Positions 34,004 through 41,132 of a DNA stretch of 64,000 nt are shown here, in pieces. Source of the DNA: Moraxellaceae bacterium. Lineage in GTDB: Bacteria; Pseudomonadota; Gammaproteobacteria; Pseudomonadales; Moraxellaceae. How positions within the stretch are numbered: position 1 is the stretch's first letter; the number at the start of each line of letters is the position of its first letter. Where the stretch lies: assembly GCA_024234595.1 (NCBI GenBank), contig JACKNZ010000010.1:74157-138156 (forward strand), given 5' to 3'. The notes under the pieces are model-generated. The model was given only the letters and a program-made list of their open reading frames with translations. It was not told the origin of the DNA and did no database searches. The position numbers and the translations under genes were made by a program.

Positions 34004-34675
34004 TTATTTCCATGCAACAAATAAGGCGGCACTACCAATTTGTTGAATTTGATAACGTGAAAAATGTTGCTTTAAAGCAGTTTCAAGACGAGCTAAGTCA
34101 TCATATTGATTGCCAAAAATACCTTTATGTTGATAAAGCTTCATTAAGGCTTTTGCGGGTAAGTTTTGCTTAATATCTTTGGCTAGTAGGGTAGAGCCAA
34201 ATAACACACCATTCGGCTGCAAAAAATTGGCTAGATTGGCAAATGCTTGTTCTTTGTCTGCTTCGGCAGGTAAACAATGCCACACATAATTAAATGCAAT
34301 CGATTCAAATAAGGGTAAATTGGGCTGTTTGCCAGCCAAAATATCGTTAATAACACCCGCAGGTTGAAACTGTTGTAGTTTTTGCGAAACGATTTCTAGC
34401 GTATTTGCATTTAAATCCATGAGCACAATACGCGGTTTGAGTTGGGTAAAAAATACCCGCTGCAAAAAAAAGCCTGTACCTACGCCTACTTCTAAATGAT
34501 TGTTACTGGTATAACGTTGATATAAGGCAACTAAGTGTGCGGTCGGACAACGCCACAAATAATGATTAGAAAAACCATGTACCCATAAATCATACACTTT
34601 AAGGACAGTTTTGTTATAAATAGCTGCCCCTGCTTGAATGTCGTTTGCTGTGTTCACGTAGATATCCGTTTGCAT
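34004..34675 (-). CDS. Class I SAM-dependent methyltransferase, unknown substrate
   Basis: 223 aa. The SAM-binding motif I is LEVGVGTGFFLQRV near residue 66, with motif II acidic end IVLMDLNANTLEIVS and a later NYVWHCLP. The overall shape resembles small-molecule or quinone/lipid methyltransferases of the Methyltransf_12/25 kind. Substrate is not predictable. The ATG at 34675 is used; an in-frame TTG at 34693 is possible, and neither has a good ribosome site. An inverted repeat (34705-34720) lies just upstream. The acyl-CoA dehydrogenase gene follows on the same strand after a MITE. Confidence 0.72.
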   Translation of the reverse strand: MQTDIYVNTANDIQAGAAIYNKTVLKVYDLWVHGFSNHYLWRCPTAHLVALYQRYTSNNHLEVGVGTGFFLQRVFFTQLKPRIVLMDLNANTLEIVSQKLQQFQPAGVINDILAGKQPNLPLFESIAFNYVWHCLPAEADKEQAFANLANFLQPNGVLFGSTLLAKDIKQNLPAKALMKLYQHKGIFGNQYDDLARLETALKQHFSRYQIQQIGSAALFVAWK

Positions 34676-34704
34676 AAGGTGTTTTTTGTACAATTGTATT
34701 GTAA

Positions 34705-34720
34705 ATACTAAAATTAGTAT
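34705..34720. promoter_or_regulatory. Inverted repeat ATACTAA-AA-TTAGTAT upstream of the methyltransferase
   Basis: A perfect 7-bp inverted repeat with 2-base spacer, 30-45 bp before the methyltransferase ATG in the divergent region shared with the large acyl-CoA dehydrogenase. It is an operator candidate for one or both genes. Confidence 0.4.
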
Positions 34721-34924
34721 ATTTGCTTTTTTGACAAAAGTATTTAGTGTTTAAGCCTTTTGAATACAGACAAAGATAGAACAAAAGCTGCCAAAAATTT
34801 ACCGAAATGCCCAAAAAAATGGCCAAAGCTGTCAATGGCTTGTGGCTAAAAACAATTAGAATAAAGATACTAAATATGATGATGTGTTCAGCACTCTCCA
34901 TAACCACTGTTTGAGGCCGTACCT

Positions 34925-36742
34925 ATGCCAGCTTATAAAGCTCCTTTGCGCGATATGCGCTTTTTGATGAATGAAGTGTTTGATTTTCCTGCCCATTACG
35001 CCAGTTTAAGCAATGGCGCAGACGCTACGCCTGATATGGTTGATGCCATTGTAGGTGAGTGTGCGCGTTTGTGTGAAGAAGTCTTAGCACCCATCAATTT
35101 ATCAGGTGATTTAGAAGGCTGTCATTTTGACAACGGTCAAGTGACTACGCCAAAAGGTTTTAAAGATGCTTATGACCAATATGTAGCGGGTGGTTGGCAA
35201 GGTTTATCTCACCCAACAGAATTTGGCGGTCAGGGTTTGCCGATGTCTTTGGGTTTAATTAAATCCGAAATGATGGGCACCGCTAACTGGTCATTTACCA
35301 TGTACCCAGGTTTGAGCTTGGGCTGCATGAACACCATTATGCAATATGGTGATGAAGCTCAAAAAAATACCTATATGCCGCCACTGGTTGAAGGTCGTTG
35401 GTCTGGCACGATGTGTTTAACTGAGCCGCAATGCGGTACAGACTTAGGTCAAGTCAAAACTAAAGCCGAACCACAAGCCGATGGCACCTATAAAGTCACT
35501 GGCACTAAAATCTTTATTTCGGCTGGTGAGCACGATTTAACCGAAAATATTATTCATATTGTGTTAGCTCGTTTGCCAGATGCCCCCAAAGGGACTAAAG
35601 GTATTTCGTTATTTATCGTGCCAAAATTTATGCCTGATGCCCAAGGTAATGTGGGTGAGCGCAACACGGTGAGTTGTGGTTCGATTGAGCACAAAATGGG
35701 TATTAAAGCATCTGCTACTTGTGTGATGAATTTTGATAACGCCACTGGTTATTTGATTGGTTTGCCAAACAAAGGTTTGGAAGCGATGTTTACCTTTATG
35801 AACACTGCGCGTATTGGGACAGCCATTCAAGGTGTTACTCATGCAGAGTTATCTTATCAAGGTGCGTTGCTTTACGCCAAAGAGCGTCGTTCGATGCGTG
35901 CTTTATCGGGTAAAAAAGAGCCAGAACAAATTGCCGATGCCTTGATTTATCATGCCGATGTGCGCCGTATGTTATTGACTCAAAAAGCAATTGCTGAGGG
36001 TGGCCGTGCGATGATTTATTTTGCAGGCCAATATGCTGACCATATGACTAATGGCATTATCGAAAACGATAAAGCCAAATACGAACATTGGGATGACAAA
36101 CTAGGTTTCTTTACCCCTATTCTTAAAGGTTTTTTAACCGAGTTGGGTTTAGAGGCAGCAAACATTGGTATGCAAGTGTTTGGTGGTCATGGTTATATTA
36201 AAGAACATGGCATGGAACAAATTGCCCGTGATGCGCGTATCTCGACCTTATATGAAGGTACAACGGGTATTCAAGCTTTAGACTTGTTAGGTCGCAAAGT
36301 ATTATTGCAAAGCCGCGGTAAAGCGGTTCGTGATTTTACCGCCGATGTACTCAAGTTTTGTGGTCGTCATGCACGTGACAAAAACTTGCGTCGTTATGTG
36401 TGGGACTTGACTAAGTTATGTGCTCAGTGGAATTACTTAACCACCCGTTTGATGTTGTCGGCTCGTAAAGACCGCGATATGGTGAGTGCGGCCTGTAATG
36501 ACTTTTTGATGTACTCAGGTTATGTCACGATGGCTTATTTTTGGGCATTACAAGCGGCTGTTGCTTACGAAAAGTTAGAAACAGGCGGTGCAGAGCAACC
36601 AGAGTTTTATCAAGCTAAAATTCAAACGGCTGAATTTTACTTTGAGCGTTTATTACCACGTGCTGCGGCTTATGCGGGTAGTATGTTGTCACCCTCCAAG
36701 TCTTTAATGCAATTAGATAAAGACGCTTTTGTTTTTAACTAA
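34925..36742 (+). CDS. Acyl-CoA dehydrogenase, long form with C-terminal extension
   Basis: 605 aa, matching the long bacterial acyl-CoA dehydrogenases annotated as FadE/DmdC-like. Order: N-terminal helical domain, TMCLTEPQCGTDLGQVKTKA (FAD loop), GTKIFISAGEHDL, a GSIEHKMGIKASATCVMNFD strand, QVFGGHGYIKEHGMEQIARDARI and LYEGTTGIQALDLLGRK, then an additional 130-residue C-terminal helical domain (PF12806 type). At the YGGTxE position it has YEGTTGI, normal for this subgroup. It probably acts in fatty-acid beta-oxidation. A terminator lies just downstream, and an IS element is inserted right behind it. Confidence 0.9.
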   Translation: MPAYKAPLRDMRFLMNEVFDFPAHYASLSNGADATPDMVDAIVGECARLCEEVLAPINLSGDLEGCHFDNGQVTTPKGFKDAYDQYVAGGWQGLSHPTEFGGQGLPMSLGLIKSEMMGTANWSFTMYPGLSLGCMNTIMQYGDEAQKNTYMPPLVEGRWSGTMCLTEPQCGTDLGQVKTKAEPQADGTYKVTGTKIFISAGEHDLTENIIHIVLARLPDAPKGTKGISLFIVPKFMPDAQGNVGERNTVSCGSIEHKMGIKASATCVMNFDNATGYLIGLPNKGLEAMFTFMNTARIGTAIQGVTHAELSYQGALLYAKERRSMRALSGKKEPEQIADALIYHADVRRMLLTQKAIAEGGRAMIYFAGQYADHMTNGIIENDKAKYEHWDDKLGFFTPILKGFLTELGLEAANIGMQVFGGHGYIKEHGMEQIARDARISTLYEGTTGIQALDLLGRKVLLQSRGKAVRDFTADVLKFCGRHARDKNLRRYVWDLTKLCAQWNYLTTRLMLSARKDRDMVSAACNDFLMYSGYVTMAYFWALQAAVAYEKLETGGAEQPEFYQAKIQTAEFYFERLLPRAAAYAGSMLSPSKSLMQLDKDAFVFN

Positions 36743-36786
36743 GAGAGCAATGCTCTATCTCTTTTTGATATAGAGTGCATAAACAT

Positions 36787-36815
36787 AAAAAAGGGGCGTC
36801 AAGCTCCTTTTTTAT
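36787..36815 (+). terminator. Terminator of the long acyl-CoA dehydrogenase gene
   Basis: AAAAAAGGGGC-GTCAA-GCTCCTTTTTT, a stem with one G-T wobble and a T-run. The IS605-type element begins within or immediately after the T-run. Confidence 0.7.
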
Positions 36816-36962
36816 CAACCTCGCCGTAAAACCTCGTGCCTTTAGGCCGAGGATATAAGGCGGTGACACGACGGCTTATCAATTCCTTGCGATTTGGCAC
36901 AAATCAGCAAGGTTGATAAACTGGCAAGTGTCACTGACAGAATCAGGTCTTGAAGTTATATA

Positions 36963-37379
36963 TTAATGTGGCGTATTTTGTTGTTCAATGTATTGCTTGA
37001 TAATGTCGATAGGTGCGCCTCCGCAGCTAGCCGCAAAATAACTCGGTGACCAAAGTGCATTACCCCATAATTTCTGCTTAATGCTTGGATATTGCTTTTG
37101 TCTAATCAATCGACTTGAAACACCTTTGAGGCTATTCACCAAACTAGAAACGGATACTTTGGGTGGGTAGTTAATCAACAAATGTACATGGTCATCTTCG
37201 CCATCAAACTCGACAAGCTCCGCTTCAAAGTCCAAAGAAACACGTTCAAAGATAATTCTTAAATCATCCAAAATTTGCTTAGTGAATACGCCGCGCCTGT
37301 ATTTGGTCACAAAGACTAAATGAACGTGCATATTAAAAACACAATGTCTGCCTGTTCTAATTTCTTGATTGTTGCTCAT
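36963..37379 (-). CDS. tnpA: IS200/IS605 TnpA, Y1 HUH transposase
   Basis: A 138-aa single-strand DNA transposase. The HUH metal motif is HVH in DDHVHLLINYPP, and the catalytic tyrosine is Y130 in IIKQYIEQQ. It excises and inserts the top strand as a single-stranded circle, recognising the end hairpins. Full length for the family (about 130-155 aa). Its start is 20 bp from the tnpB start on the other strand. Confidence 0.94.
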   Translation of the reverse strand: MSNNQEIRTGRHCVFNMHVHLVFVTKYRRGVFTKQILDDLRIIFERVSLDFEAELVEFDGEDDHVHLLINYPPKVSVSSLVNSLKGVSSRLIRQKQYPSIKQKLWGNALWSPSYFAASCGGAPIDIIKQYIEQQNTPH

Positions 37380-37399
37380 AGGCCAAATATACTAAAAAG

Positions 37400-38461
37400 A
37401 TGAAAACACTTAAATTACGCATAAAAGACAGACATTGCAAGGTGCTAGACCAACTCGCATCAGAAGTCAACTTTGTCTGGAATTACGTCAATGACTTGTG
37501 TTTTAAACATCTTCAAAGGACAGGAAAATTCTTTTCAGCCTTTGATATTGCCGCCTACACCAAAGGCGCAAGTAAGGCAGGATTACATCTTCACAGCCAA
37601 ACGATTCAAGCCATTACCGAAGAATTGGTATTAAGACGCAAACAATTCAAAAAAGCCAAATTAAATTGGCGCGTATCGAATCCAAAATCACCTAAAAAAT
37701 CACTCGGTTGGATACCCTTCAAAAAAACAGCCATTAAATATCAACATGGCCAAATTAAATATGGTAATCACTGGTTTAGTTTGTGGGACAGCTACGGATT
37801 AAATAAATATACGGTTAAAACAGGCGCATTTGTCCAAGATAGTCGTGGTCGTTGGTATGTGTGTTTAGTGGTTGATAATGCCGCTAAAGTAAAATCAACA
37901 GGTACAGAATCTATCGGCATTGACTTAGGCTTAAAAGACCTTGCCACTCTATCTAATGGTCAAAAAATAGCAGCACAGCGTACCTACAGAACCTACGAAC
38001 AAAAACTAGGTATTGCTCAACGCGCCAGAAACAAAAAGCGTGTTAAAGCCATTCATGCCAAAATTAAACATATCAGAAATAATCACTTACACCAAGAAAG
38101 TACAAAGTTAGTTAAAAACTATTCAGCCATCTTTGTTGGCAACGTCAATGCAAAAAGTCTAGCCAAAACCAAACTGGCAAAATCAGTCTTAGATTCAGGT
38201 TGGACGCTGTTTAGAACCTTACTCAAGTATAAATGCGAGAACGCAGGGGTATGGTTTGAAGAAGTTGATGAAAAATATACCACCCAAACTTGTTCGTGCT
38301 GTGGCTCACGCGACAGTAGTCCCAAAGGAAGAGCAGGACTTGGAATAAGAGAATGGACTTGTGTGCAGTGCGGTACACTGCATGACCGCGACATTAACGC
38401 CGCCAAGAACATTCTCGCGCTCGGACATGAGCGTCTTGTAGAAGGAATCCCCTTGCTTTAG
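37400..38461 (+). CDS. tnpB: TnpB RNA-guided endonuclease
   Basis: 353 aa, with an N-terminal HTH_OrfB domain, a split RuvC nuclease and a zinc ribbon (CSCCGSRD...CVQCG). RuvC-I aspartate: GIDLGLKDLATLS. RuvC-III aspartate: HDRDINAAKNIL. At the usual RuvC-II glutamate site (VxED) it reads IFVGNVNAKSL, with no glutamate; an acidic run FEEVDEKYTTQT further on may supply it, as in TnpB groups with a rearranged catalytic site. TnpB cuts DNA next to the TAM using an RNA from the element's right end and helps the IS persist. Length is on the short side but complete. The zinc ribbon is intact. Confidence 0.92.
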   Translation: MKTLKLRIKDRHCKVLDQLASEVNFVWNYVNDLCFKHLQRTGKFFSAFDIAAYTKGASKAGLHLHSQTIQAITEELVLRRKQFKKAKLNWRVSNPKSPKKSLGWIPFKKTAIKYQHGQIKYGNHWFSLWDSYGLNKYTVKTGAFVQDSRGRWYVCLVVDNAAKVKSTGTESIGIDLGLKDLATLSNGQKIAAQRTYRTYEQKLGIAQRARNKKRVKAIHAKIKHIRNNHLHQESTKLVKNYSAIFVGNVNAKSLAKTKLAKSVLDSGWTLFRTLLKYKCENAGVWFEEVDEKYTTQTCSCCGSRDSSPKGRAGLGIREWTCVQCGTLHDRDINAAKNILALGHERLVEGIPLL

Positions 38462-38478
38462 CTAGGGGAGGATGTCAA
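38330..38478 (+). ncRNA. Predicted reRNA (omega RNA) scaffold at the right end of the IS
   Basis: In IS605 elements the guide RNA overlaps the tnpB 3' end and extends to the right end; its last hairpin and GGAGGATGTCAA are visible at 38449-38478. The guide would begin at 38479 with TACACAAAACTAGGATG. The 5' limit is a guess; existence is inferred from family knowledge. Confidence 0.45.
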
Positions 38479-38563
38479 TACACAAAACTAGGATGAGTTT
38501 TAGTCGTTAATGGCCTAAAAATTGCTTGTTTTAATCACTAATATTTGAACAGGTAGTTGGGTT

Positions 38564-40864
38564 ATGAGTTTGTACCAAATCGCACTCCAACAAACAAACC
38601 GTGTACATAGCAGTCTTCCTCTCAGTGAAAACATACAACTTATTTTACAGCACATGACGCAAGATGCTGCAACCGAACAAGTTGTAGTTTTTGGTCGTTG
38701 GTGGTTTGAATCATCAACAGGACATATGGTGTTGTCCCACAGTGCTGCTAATTTGTTAGAAGTGACAGCGGGTTTTCATGATTCCTGTCAGCAGGCTTTT
38801 AGCCAAGTGACACCTGATACTGCAATCCCTTTGTTGACTATGTTGCAGCATTCTCCGTTGCAAACTATTGATTGTGAAGTAAAAATAATAAATGCAAAAA
38901 AAGGTGTTCGTTGGCTAAAAGTATTATCGTTGCCTCATCATAATAACCCTGCCATCAAAATGGGCGTGGTACAAGATATTACCTTACAGAAATTAGCCTT
39001 AATGCGAGAAAAATTTAGCTTTACATCGAGTCAATTTTTGGTAGGCGCACAAAGTATTAGTGTGGCTGTGACCAAAGTTATTCAGCTTGTTTGTGAAAAT
39101 TTAGGTTGGGATTGGGGGGCATATTGGTCTTTAAGTTCGGGTGGCTCTTTAGAGCCAAAGTTAAACTGTTGTTATTTCTGGCATCATCCTGATACCGACT
39201 TGACCGCATTTACCGAGCACAGTTTACGTCTAAGTATGGGAGCAGGTGAGGGTTTAATTGGTGCAGTATGGCATAGTGCCGTACCAAATTGGGTGGAGGA
39301 TATGGGCAATGACACTCACTTTATACGGCGTCATAGTGCCAAGCAATGTGGTCTTAAATCGGGCTATGCTTTTCCTATTTCGTACATGACAGCTGATGGT
39401 CGCCGCCATAGTGTCGGTGTGATGGAGTTTTATAGCCGTTGGTCGCGCCAATGTGAAGCTCAATTGCCTAATTTATCGGCCACTATTGGTGCATTAGTGG
39501 CGCAAACCATACAACGTATGGAGCAACAAGAAAGTATTAAACAATTATCTCAAGTGGATGATTTAACGGGTTTGGTTAATCGAAGTCATTTTCATTATTT
39601 ATTGGATAACGCGTGTTTTGAAGCCATTAGGCAGGGGGATTCATTTGGAGTGTTGTTTATTGACTTAGATCGATTTAAGCCGATTAACGATGCTTTTGGT
39701 CATGATGCGGGTAATGTGGTACTGCGTGGTTTTGCGCAACGTTTGCAAGTACTTGTGCAAGAAAAAGGCGTCGCAGGGCGTTTAGGGGGCGATGAATTTG
39801 CAATTTTAACTAAGCCAAACCAAAAAATGCCCGATTTGCGTAGTTTGGCTGAGCAAGTTTTAGTCGCAGCGCGTTCGCCATTTAGTTTTGGCGAGCATCA
39901 ATTAACTGTATCGGCAAGTGTGGGCGTGAGTATCTTTCCCGAAAATGGTTGGACGAGTGCTGAGCTAGTGCGTAGTGCCGATACCGCAATGTATAAAAGT
40001 AAAAAAAATGGCCGTAATGTACTGAGTTTTGTGTCTGACGATAGTTGCGAAATATTGGCGCAAGAGCGTTCGTTATTGGTTAGGCAGCTGACTTTAGAGG
40101 CCGAACTGCATCATGCCTTAGTCAAAAATCACTTTTTTTTAGAGTATCAGCCTGTTTTTGATTTTAGCCGTAATGTGCCTCGTTTAGTGGCAGTAGAAGC
40201 ATTGATTCGTTGGCGGCGGGAAAATGGCGAAGTAGTACATCCCTCGGTATTTATTCCGATAGCCGAAACAACGCGCTTGATTGTACAAATAGGACGTTGG
40301 GTCATTAAACAAGCTTGCGAAGATTTAGCCTTGCTGCATGGTCAAGGTTTTAATGAGTTACAAATGAGCGTTAACATGGCGGCTTTGGAGTTTGTAAACC
40401 CGAGTTTGCCGTATGAATTAAGTGCTATTACTGAGTCATTAGGGGTTGCCAATCGTTTTGTTTGTTTAGAAATGACCGAAAGTATGATTATGAATCAAGC
40501 AGATAAAGTAGTACCCATTATGAAAAACTTGCGCCAGCAAGGATTTAAAATCAGTTTAGATGATTTTGGCATGGGACATTCTTCTTTATCGCGTTTAAAA
40601 CAATTACCAATTTCGGCTCTTAAAATTGATCGTTCATTTGTGATGGGCTTGCCTTTCGATAGAGGTGATAGAGCAATTGTACGCACGATTTTGGACTTGG
40701 GTCGTCATATGCAACTAGCCATTGTCGCCGAAGGCGTAGAAACAGATTCGCAATTAGGTTTTTTGCGGCAATATGGTTGCCATATGATTCAGGGCTATAT
40801 ACTGAGTAAGCCCTTATCATTAGCTGATTTGATGCAAAGTTATGTAGGACATAAGAATGCTTAA
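38564..40864 (+). CDS. PAS-GAF-GGDEF-EAL cyclic-di-GMP signalling protein
   Basis: 766 aa, apparently cytoplasmic. A PAS-like domain (about 45-140, ending MGVVQDITLQK) is followed by a GAF domain (about 150-325), GGDEF (about 335-495) and EAL (about 515-760). GGDEF is intact at 408-412 and EAL at 545-547 (VEALIRW); the EAL domain also has NMAALEF, ETESM-like MTESM, DDFGMGHSSL and KIDRSFV, so both synthesis and hydrolysis of c-di-GMP are possible. The RxxD product-inhibition site before GGDEF is missing. Monocistronic, just downstream of the IS element; the ribosome site is weak. Confidence 0.9.
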   Translation: MSLYQIALQQTNRVHSSLPLSENIQLILQHMTQDAATEQVVVFGRWWFESSTGHMVLSHSAANLLEVTAGFHDSCQQAFSQVTPDTAIPLLTMLQHSPLQTIDCEVKIINAKKGVRWLKVLSLPHHNNPAIKMGVVQDITLQKLALMREKFSFTSSQFLVGAQSISVAVTKVIQLVCENLGWDWGAYWSLSSGGSLEPKLNCCYFWHHPDTDLTAFTEHSLRLSMGAGEGLIGAVWHSAVPNWVEDMGNDTHFIRRHSAKQCGLKSGYAFPISYMTADGRRHSVGVMEFYSRWSRQCEAQLPNLSATIGALVAQTIQRMEQQESIKQLSQVDDLTGLVNRSHFHYLLDNACFEAIRQGDSFGVLFIDLDRFKPINDAFGHDAGNVVLRGFAQRLQVLVQEKGVAGRLGGDEFAILTKPNQKMPDLRSLAEQVLVAARSPFSFGEHQLTVSASVGVSIFPENGWTSAELVRSADTAMYKSKKNGRNVLSFVSDDSCEILAQERSLLVRQLTLEAELHHALVKNHFFLEYQPVFDFSRNVPRLVAVEALIRWRRENGEVVHPSVFIPIAETTRLIVQIGRWVIKQACEDLALLHGQGFNELQMSVNMAALEFVNPSLPYELSAITESLGVANRFVCLEMTESMIMNQADKVVPIMKNLRQQGFKISLDDFGMGHSSLSRLKQLPISALKIDRSFVMGLPFDRGDRAIVRTILDLGRHMQLAIVAEGVETDSQLGFLRQYGCHMIQGYILSKPLSLADLMQSYVGHKNA

Positions 40865-40882
40865 CAATAGATAATAGGGCAG

Positions 40883-41092
40883 CTACTTAAACTTGACGAT
40901 ATGCACCATATTGTCAGTATGTTGCTGTGGATGTTCCGCTTGCATTACTTCGTTAGGTTTATCTTCGTGATAACCACAACTCACACATTCAATCCATTCT
41001 TGGTCTGTTGAGCTATCTTTGCACCAACGAATCACATCTTGTTTTTGGCATTGTTTGCAAGTCGCACCAGCAATAAAACGTTTTTTGAGCAT
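40883..41092 (-). CDS. YheV-family putative zinc-ribbon protein
   Basis: 69 aa. It begins LKKRFIAGATCKQCQ and has a second pair ECVSCGY, giving a C-x2-C / C-x2-C zinc ribbon. E. coli YheV shares the KRFIAGATCPKC opening. Function is unknown. The tail is His/Gln-rich. From memory it often lies next to prlC in Pseudomonas-like genomes; here a type III restriction system separates them on the same strand. Confidence 0.85.
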   Translation of the reverse strand: MLKKRFIAGATCKQCQKQDVIRWCKDSSTDQEWIECVSCGYHEDKPNEVMQAEHPQQHTDNMVHIVKFK

Positions 41093-41132
41093 GTTGAATC
41101 CTAAATTGTGTAAAAGTGCCTTGTGACGAGTA

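Larger units (their letters stand above)
36816..38478. mobile_element. IS200/IS605-family insertion sequence (IS605/IS608 layout)
   Basis: Divergent tnpA (minus) and tnpB (plus) are flanked by subterminal hairpins, with no terminal inverted repeats. Left-end hairpins: CCTCGTGCC-TTTA-GGCCGAGG (36832-36852) and CTTGCGATTTG-GCA-CAAATC-A-GCAAG (36886-36910). Right-end hairpin: CCCCTTGC-TTTA-GCTAGGGG (38449-38468), then GAGGATGTCAA. The left boundary is placed after TTAT (36812-36815) and the right boundary after TCAA (38478) by analogy with IS608 (target TTAC, right cleavage TCAA). Both boundaries are inferred. Both genes are intact, so the element could be active. Confidence 0.85.

Noticed and set aside
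34614..34907. 97-residue minus-strand frame upstream of the large acyl-CoA dehydrogenase
   Set aside because: AT-rich intergenic translation overlapping the methyltransferase start; no ribosome site and implausible composition.
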